From positions 1 through 45,956 of IMG/VR virus record IMGVR_UViG_3300037247_000336: a DNA stretch of 45,956 nt; one strand, 5' to 3'. The notes beneath the pieces are model-generated. The model saw only the letters and a list, made by a program, of their open reading frames with translations. It was not told the origin of the DNA and did no database searches. Below are positions 24,778 through 31,627 of this stretch, piece after piece (positions within the stretch are counted from its first letter, which is position 1; each line of letters starts with the position of its first letter). This DNA is from a virus. Made by a program: the position numbers and the translations under genes.

Positions 24778-26405
24778 TAGGTCGGGTTCACCTGTGCGAT
24801 TGGGTCGCCTGCCGCTGTTGAGATGGCGGCGGTAAAGGCGGCGGTGGTGTCGTCCTCTTCGTAGACTGTCAAGGTGCCACCTGAAATATCGGCCCGGTTG
24901 CGAAGGACACGTAGAGCGTCGCGCCATGTGCGGCTGGTTGTGGTATCGCCGCCTGTATCTGTGCCGAGGTCGAGGCGACGGTCTAGACAAGCGTCGGCGA
25001 TGTTGAGGAGTTCGGCAGCAGCAATAGCGCCATCAATCACACCACCAGTACCAATGGTGGCGACGGAGCCGTCTACGTTGCCTGTAACGTCTGTGACATT
25101 CTGGTCTTCCGCGAAGCGAGCGACATCGCTTAGAGTGACTGCCCCACTTGCGTTGTCGGTGACAGTGAAGAGCCCACGAATCGTTACGGTGGAGGTTGCG
25201 GAGCAGTTCGCGTTGATGACGAGCTGCCCACGGCCTTCAAGAGACATGGTGTAGGAGCCTGTCCCAGCGCCCATGTTCTGAATCTCAATCCCACCACTAT
25301 AGTTTCGGAAACCGAGATTCGAGGAGTTTAACGCGCCGCCAAAGTCCCACGCGGGCGTAGCAGTTCCAGCAATCGCCGAGTGACAGCGGTCTGTGAAGTA
25401 GTCTCCCGCTTCAGCGATTGTTTGTGTCCCTGCGATGCCACACTCCATAAGATGGGTGTCTTTGATATGTGACACGGCGTTCAGGATACACTTATCGAAG
25501 ATTTGGATAGTACCAGTGCCGGAGGCTACGCCAGAGACGCTCGCACCTATGAAGACACTCCCTGCGATGTCTTTACCGTTTAGTACAAGAGTCCAATTCC
25601 GTCCGTTGAATGACTGGTTGTTCTGTGCAGCTCCAAGCGTGATAGAACTACCAGGAGCGAGCTCGAACCGTTCGATATTGAGTGAGGCGGCTAGTGTATT
25701 TGCATCGGCAATACTGTCTACGGGATTTTCAACCGTACCATTTTCAAAGTCTGTAGTGCCCGCTGTGCCGTCAACGGTGTCAATCCAAATCGCGCCGTTT
25801 GCGTAGCCTTGGAATTCTTGAATACCCCGGAGTCTACGGCCAGCAGAGCTAGCGATGTTATGGGTAGCTCCAGTAAGGACTCTATCCCAAACGGCTTGAG
25901 CGATTTCCACACCCGCATCGGCAGCAATCTTCGCGGCGGTGATGGCGTCGGTGGCGATTTGTGCGGCAGCGATAGTACCTGAGGTATTGTCAAGGTCGAT
26001 TCCTGCCTCTCCCGCCGCTGTCACGTCGAGGTCACGGCCTGCTGTGGTAGGCTTGAGGTAGCCCACGGCTGAAGCAGCGAAGATGTCGTCGTAGGGTTCC
26101 TCTTCTACTATCTGGAAATCATGGCGGACAGCTAAGGCCCCGGCCACATGAACGTATAATACAAGCTGGCCTACTGTATCTGTGTCGGTTGCGTCCAGTT
26201 CACAGTTGTAGAATCCATCAGCATCAGAGGCAGCAGCAGTGACATCAGTCTTCTGCACGGCTCCTTGTCCATTCTTTGAAAGCAACACGTCAGCCCGGTT
26301 GATAGTTAGAGCGGCTTCTTCCGTGTCGCCGTCAGTAGAATCTACGAAGGGCCCAATCAATACATCAACTGCCGTTGACTGTCTTAATAGTCCGCCGAAA
26401 CCCAT
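24777..26405 (-). CDS. Appendage/fibre-like virion protein
   Basis: 542 aa. The first 100 residues (VLIGPFVDSTDGDTEEAALT, DADGFYNCELDATDTDTVGQ) form a small beta domain frequent in phage fibre proteins. Ala/Thr/Gly-rich repeats and beta-helix-like strands follow. It is grouped with a LamG protein and two small beta proteins at the 5' end of the late operon, forming a second receptor-binding or decoration module distinct from the tailspike. Confidence 0.72.
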   Translation of the reverse strand: MGFGGLLRQSTAVDVLIGPFVDSTDGDTEEAALTINRADVLLSKNGQGAVQKTDVTAAASDADGFYNCELDATDTDTVGQLVLYVHVAGALAVRHDFQIVEEEPYDDIFAASAVGYLKPTTAGRDLDVTAAGEAGIDLDNTSGTIAAAQIATDAITAAKIAADAGVEIAQAVWDRVLTGATHNIASSAGRRLRGIQEFQGYANGAIWIDTVDGTAGTTDFENGTVENPVDSIADANTLAASLNIERFELAPGSSITLGAAQNNQSFNGRNWTLVLNGKDIAGSVFIGASVSGVASGTGTIQIFDKCILNAVSHIKDTHLMECGIAGTQTIAEAGDYFTDRCHSAIAGTATPAWDFGGALNSSNLGFRNYSGGIEIQNMGAGTGSYTMSLEGRGQLVINANCSATSTVTIRGLFTVTDNASGAVTLSDVARFAEDQNVTDVTGNVDGSVATIGTGGVIDGAIAAAELLNIADACLDRRLDLGTDTGGDTTTSRTWRDALRVLRNRADISGGTLTVYEEDDTTAAFTAAISTAAGDPIAQVNPT

Positions 26406-27149
26406 TTAGAAATTCCTTTGTCTGTGATGATAAACAACTGGAATAGAAATCCCAGCAGGTGGGACTGCCGCAGTATCGAATCCTGTGATTACTTGGGTGG
26501 GATAAATCATGGCTGAATGAGCAGCTACTGCTGTTCCTGTAACCGTCATATCACTTCCGCTCATTAGGTCTATTTCCGGGCTTGTGCGTCCAATGATAGG
26601 CCAATATCTTACTAGACTTGCTGGACGAACAAACCGGGGAGAATATCCCAAAGCCAGAATTGCAACTTCAGCATCAGTTAGGCTTGCCGTCCAAACAGCC
26701 GCCTCCCAGATGCGTCCATCAAGACCAAAGCGCTGTCCTGCACCACCAACTACATCCTGCAAGCCGATGAAGAAACGGTTAATTCCGGTTGTTGCTACGC
26801 TGCCAGTGCTGGTTCCCTTGTTACCACCGTCCAGATACACCCGACGGTCAGTGCTGGTTGCAAAGACGGCACAGCCATGATGGTCGCCTGCGCTGACATT
26901 GGCAGTGGTAGAGGCAGCCGCTGAACCTACCCCCGGATTAACGACCAAGGCACGAATAGCACCGGTTGCCAAGAACTCTAATACTGCGTAATCGCCACTA
27001 GAAGCAGAGTCGGTGCAGCCAGCTATAGTGCTTTCGACAGAAATATTATCTGCATTGAACCAGCCGCAGATTGTGAAAGGCATGTCGGCAGAGGGAGCAG
27101 TTTCATTCCTTAGAAAGTCTCCTGTAGTACCATCAAAATCTCTTGCCAC
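26406..27149 (-). CDS. LamG/concanavalin-like lectin domain protein
   Basis: 247 aa. The order DFDGTTGDF ... PFTICGWFNAD ... RRVYLDGGNKG ... GLDGRIWEAAVWTASLTDAE is the standard LamG_3/concanavalin A-like jelly-roll signature. It probably binds glycans on the host surface or decorates the capsid. It lies between fibre-like proteins; the stop is followed immediately by the next ATG. Confidence 0.85.
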   Translation of the reverse strand: MARDFDGTTGDFLRNETAPSADMPFTICGWFNADNISVESTIAGCTDSASSGDYAVLEFLATGAIRALVVNPGVGSAAASTTANVSAGDHHGCAVFATSTDRRVYLDGGNKGTSTGSVATTGINRFFIGLQDVVGGAGQRFGLDGRIWEAAVWTASLTDAEVAILALGYSPRFVRPASLVRYWPIIGRTSPEIDLMSGSDMTVTGTAVAAHSAMIYPTQVITGFDTAAVPPAGISIPVVYHHRQRNF

Positions 27150-27643
27150 TAGGTTTCCTTTATTTCAATGAAGCGAAGTTCACCATCGCCGGTTGCATCA
27201 TCGTTAGCAGCGTCTCGCGTGACCTTCATGCGGAAGCCCTCACCTACGGCTACTGAATCCATGTCAGCTCCATCAGTGAAAGTGATGCTAACAATATCTA
27301 CAAGTCCAGTAGTACCTGGAACAGTAGTGTTGTCCACGCTATTGACAGCCGCAAAACTATCCCCGTCTATATCTAGCTGCTGGTCGCCAATCCGCTCGAA
27401 GGCCACATCCCAATCAATGGTGCCCGACGTGGCTGAGGTTAGGGCGTAGTGGAGAAAGACTGTCAAGCCGGTGGTGGCTGCGTAGGAGCGGGGCATGACG
27501 GCGCTGAACACAGCACTCTCGTTTGTCGTGGCATCGAAGTCTAAGACTGGATGCAGATTGCGAGTGTCTAGCGTAGCAAAATCTGACGCGACAGGTTCGT
27601 TGTCCTGTGGACGGAAGATTAGAAGGGTATCGCCAGAAGCCAT
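27149..27643 (-). CDS. Beta-rich virion protein
   Basis: 164 aa. The N-terminus (LLIFRPQDNEPVASDFATLD, RNLHPVLDFDATTNESAVF) and later strands (GLTVFLHYALTSATSGTIDW; GEGFRMKVTRD) suggest a beta-sandwich as seen in phage appendage proteins. It shares one base with the LamG gene start. No enzymatic motif. Confidence 0.72.
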   Translation of the reverse strand: MASGDTLLIFRPQDNEPVASDFATLDTRNLHPVLDFDATTNESAVFSAVMPRSYAATTGLTVFLHYALTSATSGTIDWDVAFERIGDQQLDIDGDSFAAVNSVDNTTVPGTTGLVDIVSITFTDGADMDSVAVGEGFRMKVTRDAANDDATGDGELRFIEIKET

Positions 27644-27652
27644 TAGTTCTCC

Positions 27653-27931
27653 TTAGTGGTAGATGTAGAGAGTGCCGCTTCCTAGCACGGTAGTCTTAAA
27701 GTTCTTCCAGAGAGCGGGTGGGTCGAAGTCGAAGTTCTGTGATTGGTTGTTCGCTTCGGACTGCCCCTCTAGAAGGACATTGGCATCGTCACCGTCAGTG
27801 ATTTTGAAGTCGTCGCCGGAAGTGACGGGGTTGAACCAGTAGACCTTCTTGACCCAGATGGGGCGGGCAAGGGAGGTCACGGAGGCTTGGGTGCCAGTGA
27901 TGACCATAGGGTTGACAGTTATGTCAGTCAT
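27653..27931 (-). CDS. Small beta-rich virion protein
   Basis: 92 aa. All-beta appearance (ARPIWVKKVYWFNPVTSGDD; ALWKNFKTTVLGSGTLYIYH), ending in a short strand. Small proteins like this accompany fibre modules and may trimerise. Family not recognised. Confidence 0.7.
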   Translation of the reverse strand: MTDITVNPMVITGTQASVTSLARPIWVKKVYWFNPVTSGDDFKITDGDDANVLLEGQSEANNQSQNFDFDPPALWKNFKTTVLGSGTLYIYH

Positions 27932-27934
27932 GTA

Positions 27935-28132
27935 TTACTCCTTGTGAAACAAAGGTGCTATGAAATCTGGTCTTGTCACTAATTCGGTTCCTTCTATGTC
28001 AGTGTCCTTGACGATGACTCTACAGGTGAGACAGACTAGGGGGCTGAGATTCTTCAAGTCTAAAGGCTGCTCGCAGTAGCGAATGGACGCAACGAGACCA
28101 TTACAGTTCTTGTGGACAATCATTCTATTCAT
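27935..28132 (-). CDS. Small zinc-ribbon-like protein, first gene of the late operon
   Basis: 65 aa. Cysteines C10, C20, C34 and C37 (KNC...RYC...CLTC) could bind zinc. It ends DFIAPLFHKE and lacks the terminal Trp signature. As the first reading frame behind the late promoter (28322-28351) it has an AAGGAGATG-type ribosome site. Function unknown. Confidence 0.7.
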   Translation of the reverse strand: MNRMIVHKNCNGLVASIRYCEQPLDLKNLSPLVCLTCRVIVKDTDIEGTELVTRPDFIAPLFHKE

Positions 28133-28321
28133 CTCCTTTCAGAAAACATGGGCTGCTGCTTGACTACGCTATTTCACCAACGGCTGTCGGCTTACGCATA
28201 TAGCTGGACGCAGAGAGGAACCACTCACGGGTGGTGTCGTACCCAGCGCGGCGCAGTAGGCGGGAGCAACAGCCCAAAACTCGCACCCTGCCAGTGGAGA
28301 CGGCAAACAGCGCCTAGAAGT
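28133..28321 (-). other. Long untranslated leader of the late operon
   Basis: About 185 bases lie between the late promoter and the first late gene with no convincing reading frame. Weak hairpins are present, for example ACCAC/GTGGT around 28218-28240. No known riboswitch pattern is recognised. Confidence 0.4.
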
Positions 28322-28351
28322 AGTATAGCATACCGGGGCAGGGGCTGTCAA
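28322..28351 (-). promoter_or_regulatory. Late operon promoter
   Basis: On the minus strand TTGACA (28351-28346), 18-base spacer, TATACT (28327-28322). It matches the capsid promoter at 19183-19212 in both hexamers and spacer length. It would drive the whole minus-strand virion block. Confidence 0.82.
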
Positions 28352-28393
28352 GGGGCTAGGAGACCAGCAGGAGACTCACTGGAGACTCCCTGC

Positions 28394-28432
28394 AAAGGGC
28401 CCTTTTACATCAACCCCCCTACCCCCCTTCCC
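28394..28432. repeat. Palindrome and G-rich tracts upstream of the late promoter
   Basis: AAAGGGCCCTTT (28394-28405) is a perfect 12-bp palindrome. It is followed on the plus strand by C6, C6 and C3 tracts (28414-28432), that is G3, G6 and G6 on the late-gene strand. A quadruplex would need a long loop to a fourth tract in the palindrome. Role unknown. Confidence 0.4.
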
Positions 28433-28433
28433 G

Positions 28434-28520
28434 ATGTAACGCAATGTGCGGTACACCCCTATGTTATTGATTCTATGAAACTTAAATGTAACGCACTTGT
28501 AAACATGCAACTGAGTTGCA
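28434..28520. repeat. Short direct repeats and 15-nt palindrome in the control region
   Basis: ATGTAACGCA occurs at 28434-28443 and again at 28486-28495. TGCAACTGAGTTGCA at 28506-28520 is a perfect palindrome with a one-base centre. The stretch is AT-rich compared with the genome. Operator or origin elements are plausible. Confidence 0.5.
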
Positions 28521-28530
28521 ACTGCTTATT

Positions 28531-28595
28531 TGGAATTAGTCTAAGTATAATTCTAAATTGCGTACAATGGAATTAGTTTTAGAATAATTCTAAAT
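28531..28595. repeat. Two 28-bp operator-like direct repeats
   Basis: 28531-28558 and 28568-28595 match at 25 of 28 positions with a 9-base gap (37-bp period, close to 3.5 helical turns). The second copy contains the perfect palindrome TTAGAATAATTCTAA; the first has a weakened version. The arrangement resembles paired operators or iterons in front of the divergent operons. Confidence 0.6.
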
Positions 28596-28647
28596 AAGGA
28601 GACAGGCTGGCTATAGGTAGGCTGCCTACATATAAGGAACAGACAAG

Positions 28648-28677
28648 AAAAAGCCCGGTCTGTACTAGCACCGGGCT
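28648..28677 (-). terminator. Rho-independent terminator of the small minus-strand genes
   Basis: On the minus strand AGCCCGGT (28677-28670) and ACCGGGCT (28659-28652) form an 8-bp GC-rich stem with a 10-base loop; five T residues overlap and follow its base. It lies just beyond the stop of the 54-aa gene (28683). Confidence 0.8.
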
Positions 28678-28682
28678 ATAGA

Positions 28683-28847
28683 CTAGGTAGGTAGCTCAGT
28701 CAACCGTGAGTCCGGCATCGTCGCACCGCGCCAGCATCCGCACGCCAGCTTATACTCCCCCGCGTGCTTTCCCTTGACCGCACGCCGCACAACCGCTTGC
28801 ATCTGGTGAGTCCAACACATCAACCGCAATTTCATTTCATAGGCCAT
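28683..28847 (-). CDS. Small protein with C/H cluster (54 aa)
   Basis: 54 aa: ATG 28847 preceded by AGGAGAG. Cys11, His14, Cys36 and Cys38 (MCWTHQ ... LACGCWR) could form a metal site; the protein is basic. It is not a member of the terminal-Trp family. It lies downstream of the 83-aa gene and immediately upstream of a rho-independent terminator, so the two form a short early operon. Confidence 0.72.
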   Translation of the reverse strand: MAYEMKLRLMCWTHQMQAVVRRAVKGKHAGEYKLACGCWRGATMPDSRLTELPT

Positions 28848-28902
28848 TATCACTCTCCTAGCACTTCAGCCGACGCACCGTATAGATGCGCCGGATGCTG
28901 GG

Positions 28903-29154
28903 CTACTCGGAGTCTTTCCAAGCCAACTTATCACGGTTGACTTCGATAAACTCTTCGATGGACTTGCTCGCAGCAAGCAAGCGCGTCCACTGTTGCGCGT
29001 ACAGCGTCACAGGGAAACGGCTATTCAAGCCGTACACTGAGACGCCACCTTTAGCCGCCACCTTGAATCGAATGTTACTCTTGGCGGCCAGTTTCTCCCG
29101 CAACTTCTCGTTCTCCCGTTCCAACCTTTGCATCTTCTGTTCTGCGTTAGTCAC
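28903..29154 (-). CDS. Small conserved-looking phage protein with coiled coil
   Basis: 83 aa. The N-terminal 25 residues are a charged coiled coil (EQKMQRLERENEKLREKLAA). The rest (KVAAKGGVSVYGLNSRFPVT, LYAQQW, IEEFIEVNRDKLA) has the look of a small conserved phage protein with a GxVSVYGLxRFPVTLY-type core that I recognise only as a pattern, not by function. It is driven by the minus-strand promoter at 29192-29219. Confidence 0.78.
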   Translation of the reverse strand: MTNAEQKMQRLERENEKLREKLAAKSNIRFKVAAKGGVSVYGLNSRFPVTLYAQQWTRLLAASKSIEEFIEVNRDKLAWKDSE

Positions 29155-29191
29155 TGTGTCACCTTCCGTCGAGTAGATTTACAACAAGCGT

Positions 29192-29219
29192 AGCTTACCA
29201 TAAGATTCTAGTGAGTCAA
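29192..29219 (-). promoter_or_regulatory. Promoter of the small minus-strand operon
   Basis: Minus strand TTGACT (29219-29214), 16-base spacer, TAAGCT (29197-29192) with TGG before the -10. It lies about 40 bases upstream of the 83-aa gene start and faces away from the plus-strand promoter at 29394. Confidence 0.7.
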
Positions 29220-29254
29220 GCATAATCGTATGAGTCATTTAGCTCACCCACTAT

Positions 29255-29382
29255 GGCCCTCAACGTGCTAGGCGTGCATCTATTGCTCCGGTCAGTCAAC
29301 GGCCATCGAATTGCTTGCCCAAGCATTTGCCATACCAAATCACAAACGGCCACTGAAATGCTTGCCGAGCACGTTGATGGCC
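29255..29382. repeat. Nested inverted and direct repeats between divergent promoters
   Basis: 29255-29269 and 29368-29382 are 15-base inverted repeats matching at 14 positions. Inside them, 29299-29319 and 29346-29366 are direct repeats matching at 18 of 21, and AAGCATTT (29321-29328) mirrors AAATGCTT (29356-29363). There is no reading frame here. It looks like an operator array or a replication origin. Confidence 0.6.
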
Positions 29383-29393
29383 GAAGAAAACAC

Positions 29394-29421
29394 TTGACAA
29401 ACGATTTTTTTCTGGTAAAGT
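29394..29421 (+). promoter_or_regulatory. Strong promoter in front of the large RNA candidate
   Basis: TTGACA (29394-29399), 16-base spacer, TAAAGT (29416-29421), with a T-run in the spacer and TGG before the -10. The predicted start is near 29428, right at the first hairpin of the non-coding region. Confidence 0.82.
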
Positions 29422-29427
29422 CGGAAA

Positions 29428-30130
29428 AGCCGCGAGAGAAAACGCGGCGAGAGAGATAGGGCCATAACCGGAAACATCTGATAGGCTAAGGGTAGCAAGC
29501 GAGGTGAAAGCTACTCAAGTAAGCTATGCTAGTGACCTAGCCTCACTATCACAGACACCGGCACGGTAGCCGTACTCCAGCAGGCAGCCTACCCACCCTA
29601 CTCCAACAAGCTAAGCTAGTGTGGTAGCCGTGGACAGACTGACCGGACGACCTACTGAACATCCTCAAGTTAGACTGTTGCACCCTCACTCCGAGAGTAG
29701 CCAACAACTTCAAGGCTGTGCAACGCATGCTACGGGTAGGCCCAAACCTGAGCGCCACTTAATCAGCTATGTCTAGCTCAGCACACCACAAGACGGGCTA
29801 GCCGAGTATAGCATCCCGCAAGCTACCTAACAGGTAGCAAGCACGCCTTAGTAGAGCACTCCGCAAGTGAGGCGAACTGACTAAGGCAAGAGCAGGGATA
29901 GGCTAGGCGCTGGTAAAGAGATTCTCTTAGAGATGCCGAGCGCCCCATGAGTCAAGGCTAGTGCATACTGTGGGTTCCGTGGCTGTCCGAGAGAACCGAT
30001 AAGGTCACTCCAGTCACATGAATTTAGAGGGCTACGGTCAGTGGTATCCGCCGCTGAAAGAGCTAACCTGCTGGGTTAGACACCGATGGCCCTCACTATC
30101 TCCTCACCTAGAGTGAGGACAGCAGGACTA
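29428..30130 (+). ncRNA. Candidate large structured non-coding RNA (about 690 nt)
   Basis: No plausible gene lies here in any frame. The sequence behind the promoter is packed with perfect short helices: GCCGCG 29429-29434/29443-29448; GTAGC 29492-29496/29510-29514; GCTAG 29528-29532/29537-29541; GTTGCAC 29677-29683/29718-29724; GCTACCT 29822-29828/29832-29838; GCCTTAGT 29845-29852/29880-29887; GGCGCT 29906-29911/29939-29944 enclosing AAGAG/CTCTT; GGTTC 29973-29977/29993-29997; GAGGGC 30027-30032/30089-30094 enclosing CTAACC/GGTTAG; CCTCAC 30102-30107/30113-30118. Size and style resemble the large phage RNAs GOLLD and ROOL; homology to either is unproven. The 3' end is not defined. Confidence 0.72.
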
Positions 30131-30151
30131 TACCAAGAGAGGAGATTAGGT

Positions 30152-30361
30152 ATGACAAGTAAGGATTTCAGTATACTCGCCAAAGCCTTCAGAGCGAGAC
30201 GTGACTGTGCTTGTGATGAGATTGAGGCCATCCAACGAGCCACAGACATTTGCATGGATGTGCTTAAAGTCTTAAACCCCCGCTTCAATAGGGGTAAGTT
30301 TATGAACACCATCAGAGGCAACAAGGCGTTCAGCAGATACGATGGGGTCGAGAGGTACTAA
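30152..30361 (+). CDS. Hypothetical small helical protein
   Basis: 69 aa from ATG 30152 with ribosome site GAGGAGA 8 bases upstream; an in-frame ATG at 30086 lies in the RNA candidate and is rejected. Helical, with RRDCACDEIEAIQRATDICM and LNPRFNRGKFMNTI. It is the first gene of the plus-strand accessory block. Family not recognised. Confidence 0.8.
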   Translation: MTSKDFSILAKAFRARRDCACDEIEAIQRATDICMDVLKVLNPRFNRGKFMNTIRGNKAFSRYDGVERY

Positions 30362-30362
30362 C

Positions 30363-30515
30363 ATGCTTGACTTTGAGGGTATGCTTCAGCGTGAGCTAGA
30401 CAGGCAGCGCCGCCTAGCTACGGAGCTAGATGATGAGCTGCTATTCATCGAACATCACAAGAGTGACCAAGAGTTTCTACGTCAATGCGGCATAGCATGG
30501 CCGCTAAGGAGCTAA
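30363..30515 (+). CDS. Small charged protein (50 aa)
   Basis: 50 aa; ATG one base after the previous stop. Almost entirely charged helix (MLQRELDRQRRLATELDDEL, then IEHHKSDQEFLRQ). Ends CGIAWPLRS. Likely coiled coil; no family. Confidence 0.65.
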   Translation: MLDFEGMLQRELDRQRRLATELDDELLFIEHHKSDQEFLRQCGIAWPLRS

Positions 30516-30518
30516 CCA

Positions 30519-30731
30519 ATGTGGGAAGCGATATTCATAGGCATAGTGATGTTCATGCTTGGCTATCTGGCGTCTAACATCAGACTCACAGCCCAACGCA
30601 TCCAAGTCCTTGCGCTGGTGAAAGAGGCGAAGGACGTACTCGGTATGGCTAAGGTTCTCGACCAACTAGAGAAGCGCAAGCCATCTGACCGGAGCAAGGG
30701 TGATGGGATAGACCATCCGTTCGGGCCATGA
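30519..30731 (+). CDS. Single-span membrane protein (70 aa)
   Basis: 70 aa. Residues 3-20 form a membrane span (EAIFIGIVMFMLGYLAS), followed by a helical cytoplasmic part (VLALVKEAKDVLGMAKVLDQ) and a charged tail. One of several one-span peptides in this block. Confidence 0.72.
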   Translation: MWEAIFIGIVMFMLGYLASNIRLTAQRIQVLALVKEAKDVLGMAKVLDQLEKRKPSDRSKGDGIDHPFGP

Positions 30732-30841
30732 GTGAAGGAGTACGCTCGTTACTGCGCTATCTAGTGGTGTACGTTGGAGTTACCGTCGCTATACTAGGAT
30801 GGGTATGGATGATAGCCCTCGTCATGGCCTATGGTAACTAG
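30728..30841 (+). CDS. Tiny membrane peptide (37 aa)
   Basis: 37 aa overlapping the previous stop by 4 bases (ATGA). One hydrophobic span covers residues 11-33 (YLVVYVGVTVAILGWVWMIA). Ends AYGN. Coupled translation supports it. Confidence 0.6.
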   Translation: MSEGVRSLLRYLVVYVGVTVAILGWVWMIALVMAYGN

Positions 30842-30851
30842 GAGGTAAGTG

Positions 30852-31244
30852 ATGGAAGTCGTGCTTTTCAAGGGCATACGTGACGACCAGACCAGAGCCA
30901 GGCAGGTTAGAGCTGGCCGCTTCTACACCACTGACAGGCAGGATGCAGGTGATTACGGGGATGTGGTTGAGTGTCGAGTGGTAGAGTTCAAGCGCCTATA
31001 CTCTGCGTCCAACCCTATCGCTCTCGCCCAAGAGTGGGGCGAGCGTATAGCTTTGAGTAAGATGCAAGCCATGCGTGATGCCCTGCCACGTGACCCCCAA
31101 CGTAAGACAGTCAGCCACAAGAAGAGATGGGCCGCTTATCACGCCTGCTTCTATGTGCTCGACAAGGCACTAGCTAAGGAAGCACGTCATCGTGGCTACG
31201 ACGGTATCCACTACAAGTGGTGGCGTACCTACGCTAAGCTATGA
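30852..31244 (+). CDS. Putative ADP-ribosyltransferase-fold protein
   Basis: 130 aa from ATG 30852 with AGGAGG 6 bases upstream (GTG 30849 is too close). The succession VVLFKGIRDD, then GRFYTTDRQDAGDYG, VVEFKRLYSA, and near the end ARHRGYDGIHYKWW resembles the compact ADP-ribosyltransferase-like domains of phage proteins, where a LY(H/R)G strand, a YFT...A..YG helix and a GYDGI strand frame the NAD site. Function is inferred from this pattern only; a host-directed modification early in infection would fit the position. Confidence 0.55.
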   Translation: MEVVLFKGIRDDQTRARQVRAGRFYTTDRQDAGDYGDVVECRVVEFKRLYSASNPIALAQEWGERIALSKMQAMRDALPRDPQRKTVSHKKRWAAYHACFYVLDKALAKEARHRGYDGIHYKWWRTYAKL

Positions 31245-31447
31245 TAGAGATAGTCCAACGCAGGGCAGTATCTGTGGGCTACGACGACAAGCATATCGAC
31301 ACCTGGTGCCTTGATGCCCCTATGACAGTAAATGGAGAGCCATTAAGTGGGTATCTATATCTTGTCAAGGGTCTGGTTGAGGATAAATCGGGGATAGGCT
31401 GGTGGTGGTGTGAGGCATGTCTGAGGAAGAGAGGCGTGCTATGGTAG
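31241..31447 (+). CDS. Zinc-ribbon micro-protein, copy 5 (degenerate first pair)
   Basis: 68 aa, overlapping the previous stop by 4 bases (ATGA). The first pair is reduced to C23 (TWCLDA), while C57/C60 (CEAC) and LRKRGVLW-stop are kept. The central part is aromatic and beta-like. Its terminal ATGG is the start codon of the next small frame. Loss of one ligand pair suggests either a different metal geometry or decay. Confidence 0.82.
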   Translation: MIEIVQRRAVSVGYDDKHIDTWCLDAPMTVNGEPLSGYLYLVKGLVEDKSGIGWWWCEACLRKRGVLW

Positions 31448-31539
31448 GCCGACCGAACTATCCCTCGACCCGCCGCAAGTACAGGCGTCGCCGTAACACT
31501 GGCGGTTCGCCAGCCGAAGGCCCAGACACCCGCATCTAG
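31441..31539 (+). CDS. Tiny basic protein, possibly interrupted by an amber codon
   Basis: 32 aa starting in the ATGG of copy 5, with GAGAGG upstream. Very basic (RRKYRRRRNT). The same frame stays open for 34 more codons after the TAG (to 31644) and reads like protein (RDYIEGILSWDDRCRLGKLY). Two hairpins follow the TAG at 31557-31573 and 31576-31606. It is either a short gene, a nonsense-mutated longer one, or a readthrough case. Confidence 0.5.
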   Translation: MVGRPNYPSTRRKYRRRRNTGGSPAEGPDTRI

Positions 31540-31575
31540 CGCGACTACATCGAAGGCATCCTAAGTTGGGATGAC

Positions 31576-31606
31576 CGCTGCCGCTTAGGTAAGCTGTACG
31601 GCAGCG
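31576..31606 (+). promoter_or_regulatory. Strong hairpin after the tiny basic gene
   Basis: CGCTGCCG (31576-31583) pairs perfectly with CGGCAGCG (31599-31606); GCTT/AAGC can pair inside. It lies 37 bases after a TAG codon and 21 bases before the next start. No T-run, so it is not a classical terminator. Confidence 0.5.
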
Positions 31607-31627
31607 GCACCCTCAAGAGGAGAGACA

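Noticed and set aside
24778-24990. Longer N-terminus (Arg/His rich) for the 82-aa gene
   Set aside because: It is antisense-like shadow sequence within the fibre-like gene; the TAATG overlap at 24777 gives the natural start.
28112-28576. 154-aa plus-strand open frame across the late promoter region
   Set aside because: It runs antisense over the late leader and promoter, has a Cys/Pro/Thr-rich composition without domain pattern, and no ribosome site; the region is better explained as control sequence.
28648-28680. CRISPR-like repeat or attachment core
   Set aside because: The inverted repeat is single-copy with a T-run and fits an intrinsic terminator; no integrase is encoded.
29549-29758. 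69-aa minus-strand frame inside the RNA candidate
   Set aside because: No ribosome site, no promoter on that strand, atypical composition, and it covers only part of the hairpin region.
29428-30130. tRNA or tmRNA in the non-coding regions
   Set aside because: No GTTCRA-type T-loop with matching acceptor stem and CCA end was found; the stems do not form a cloverleaf.
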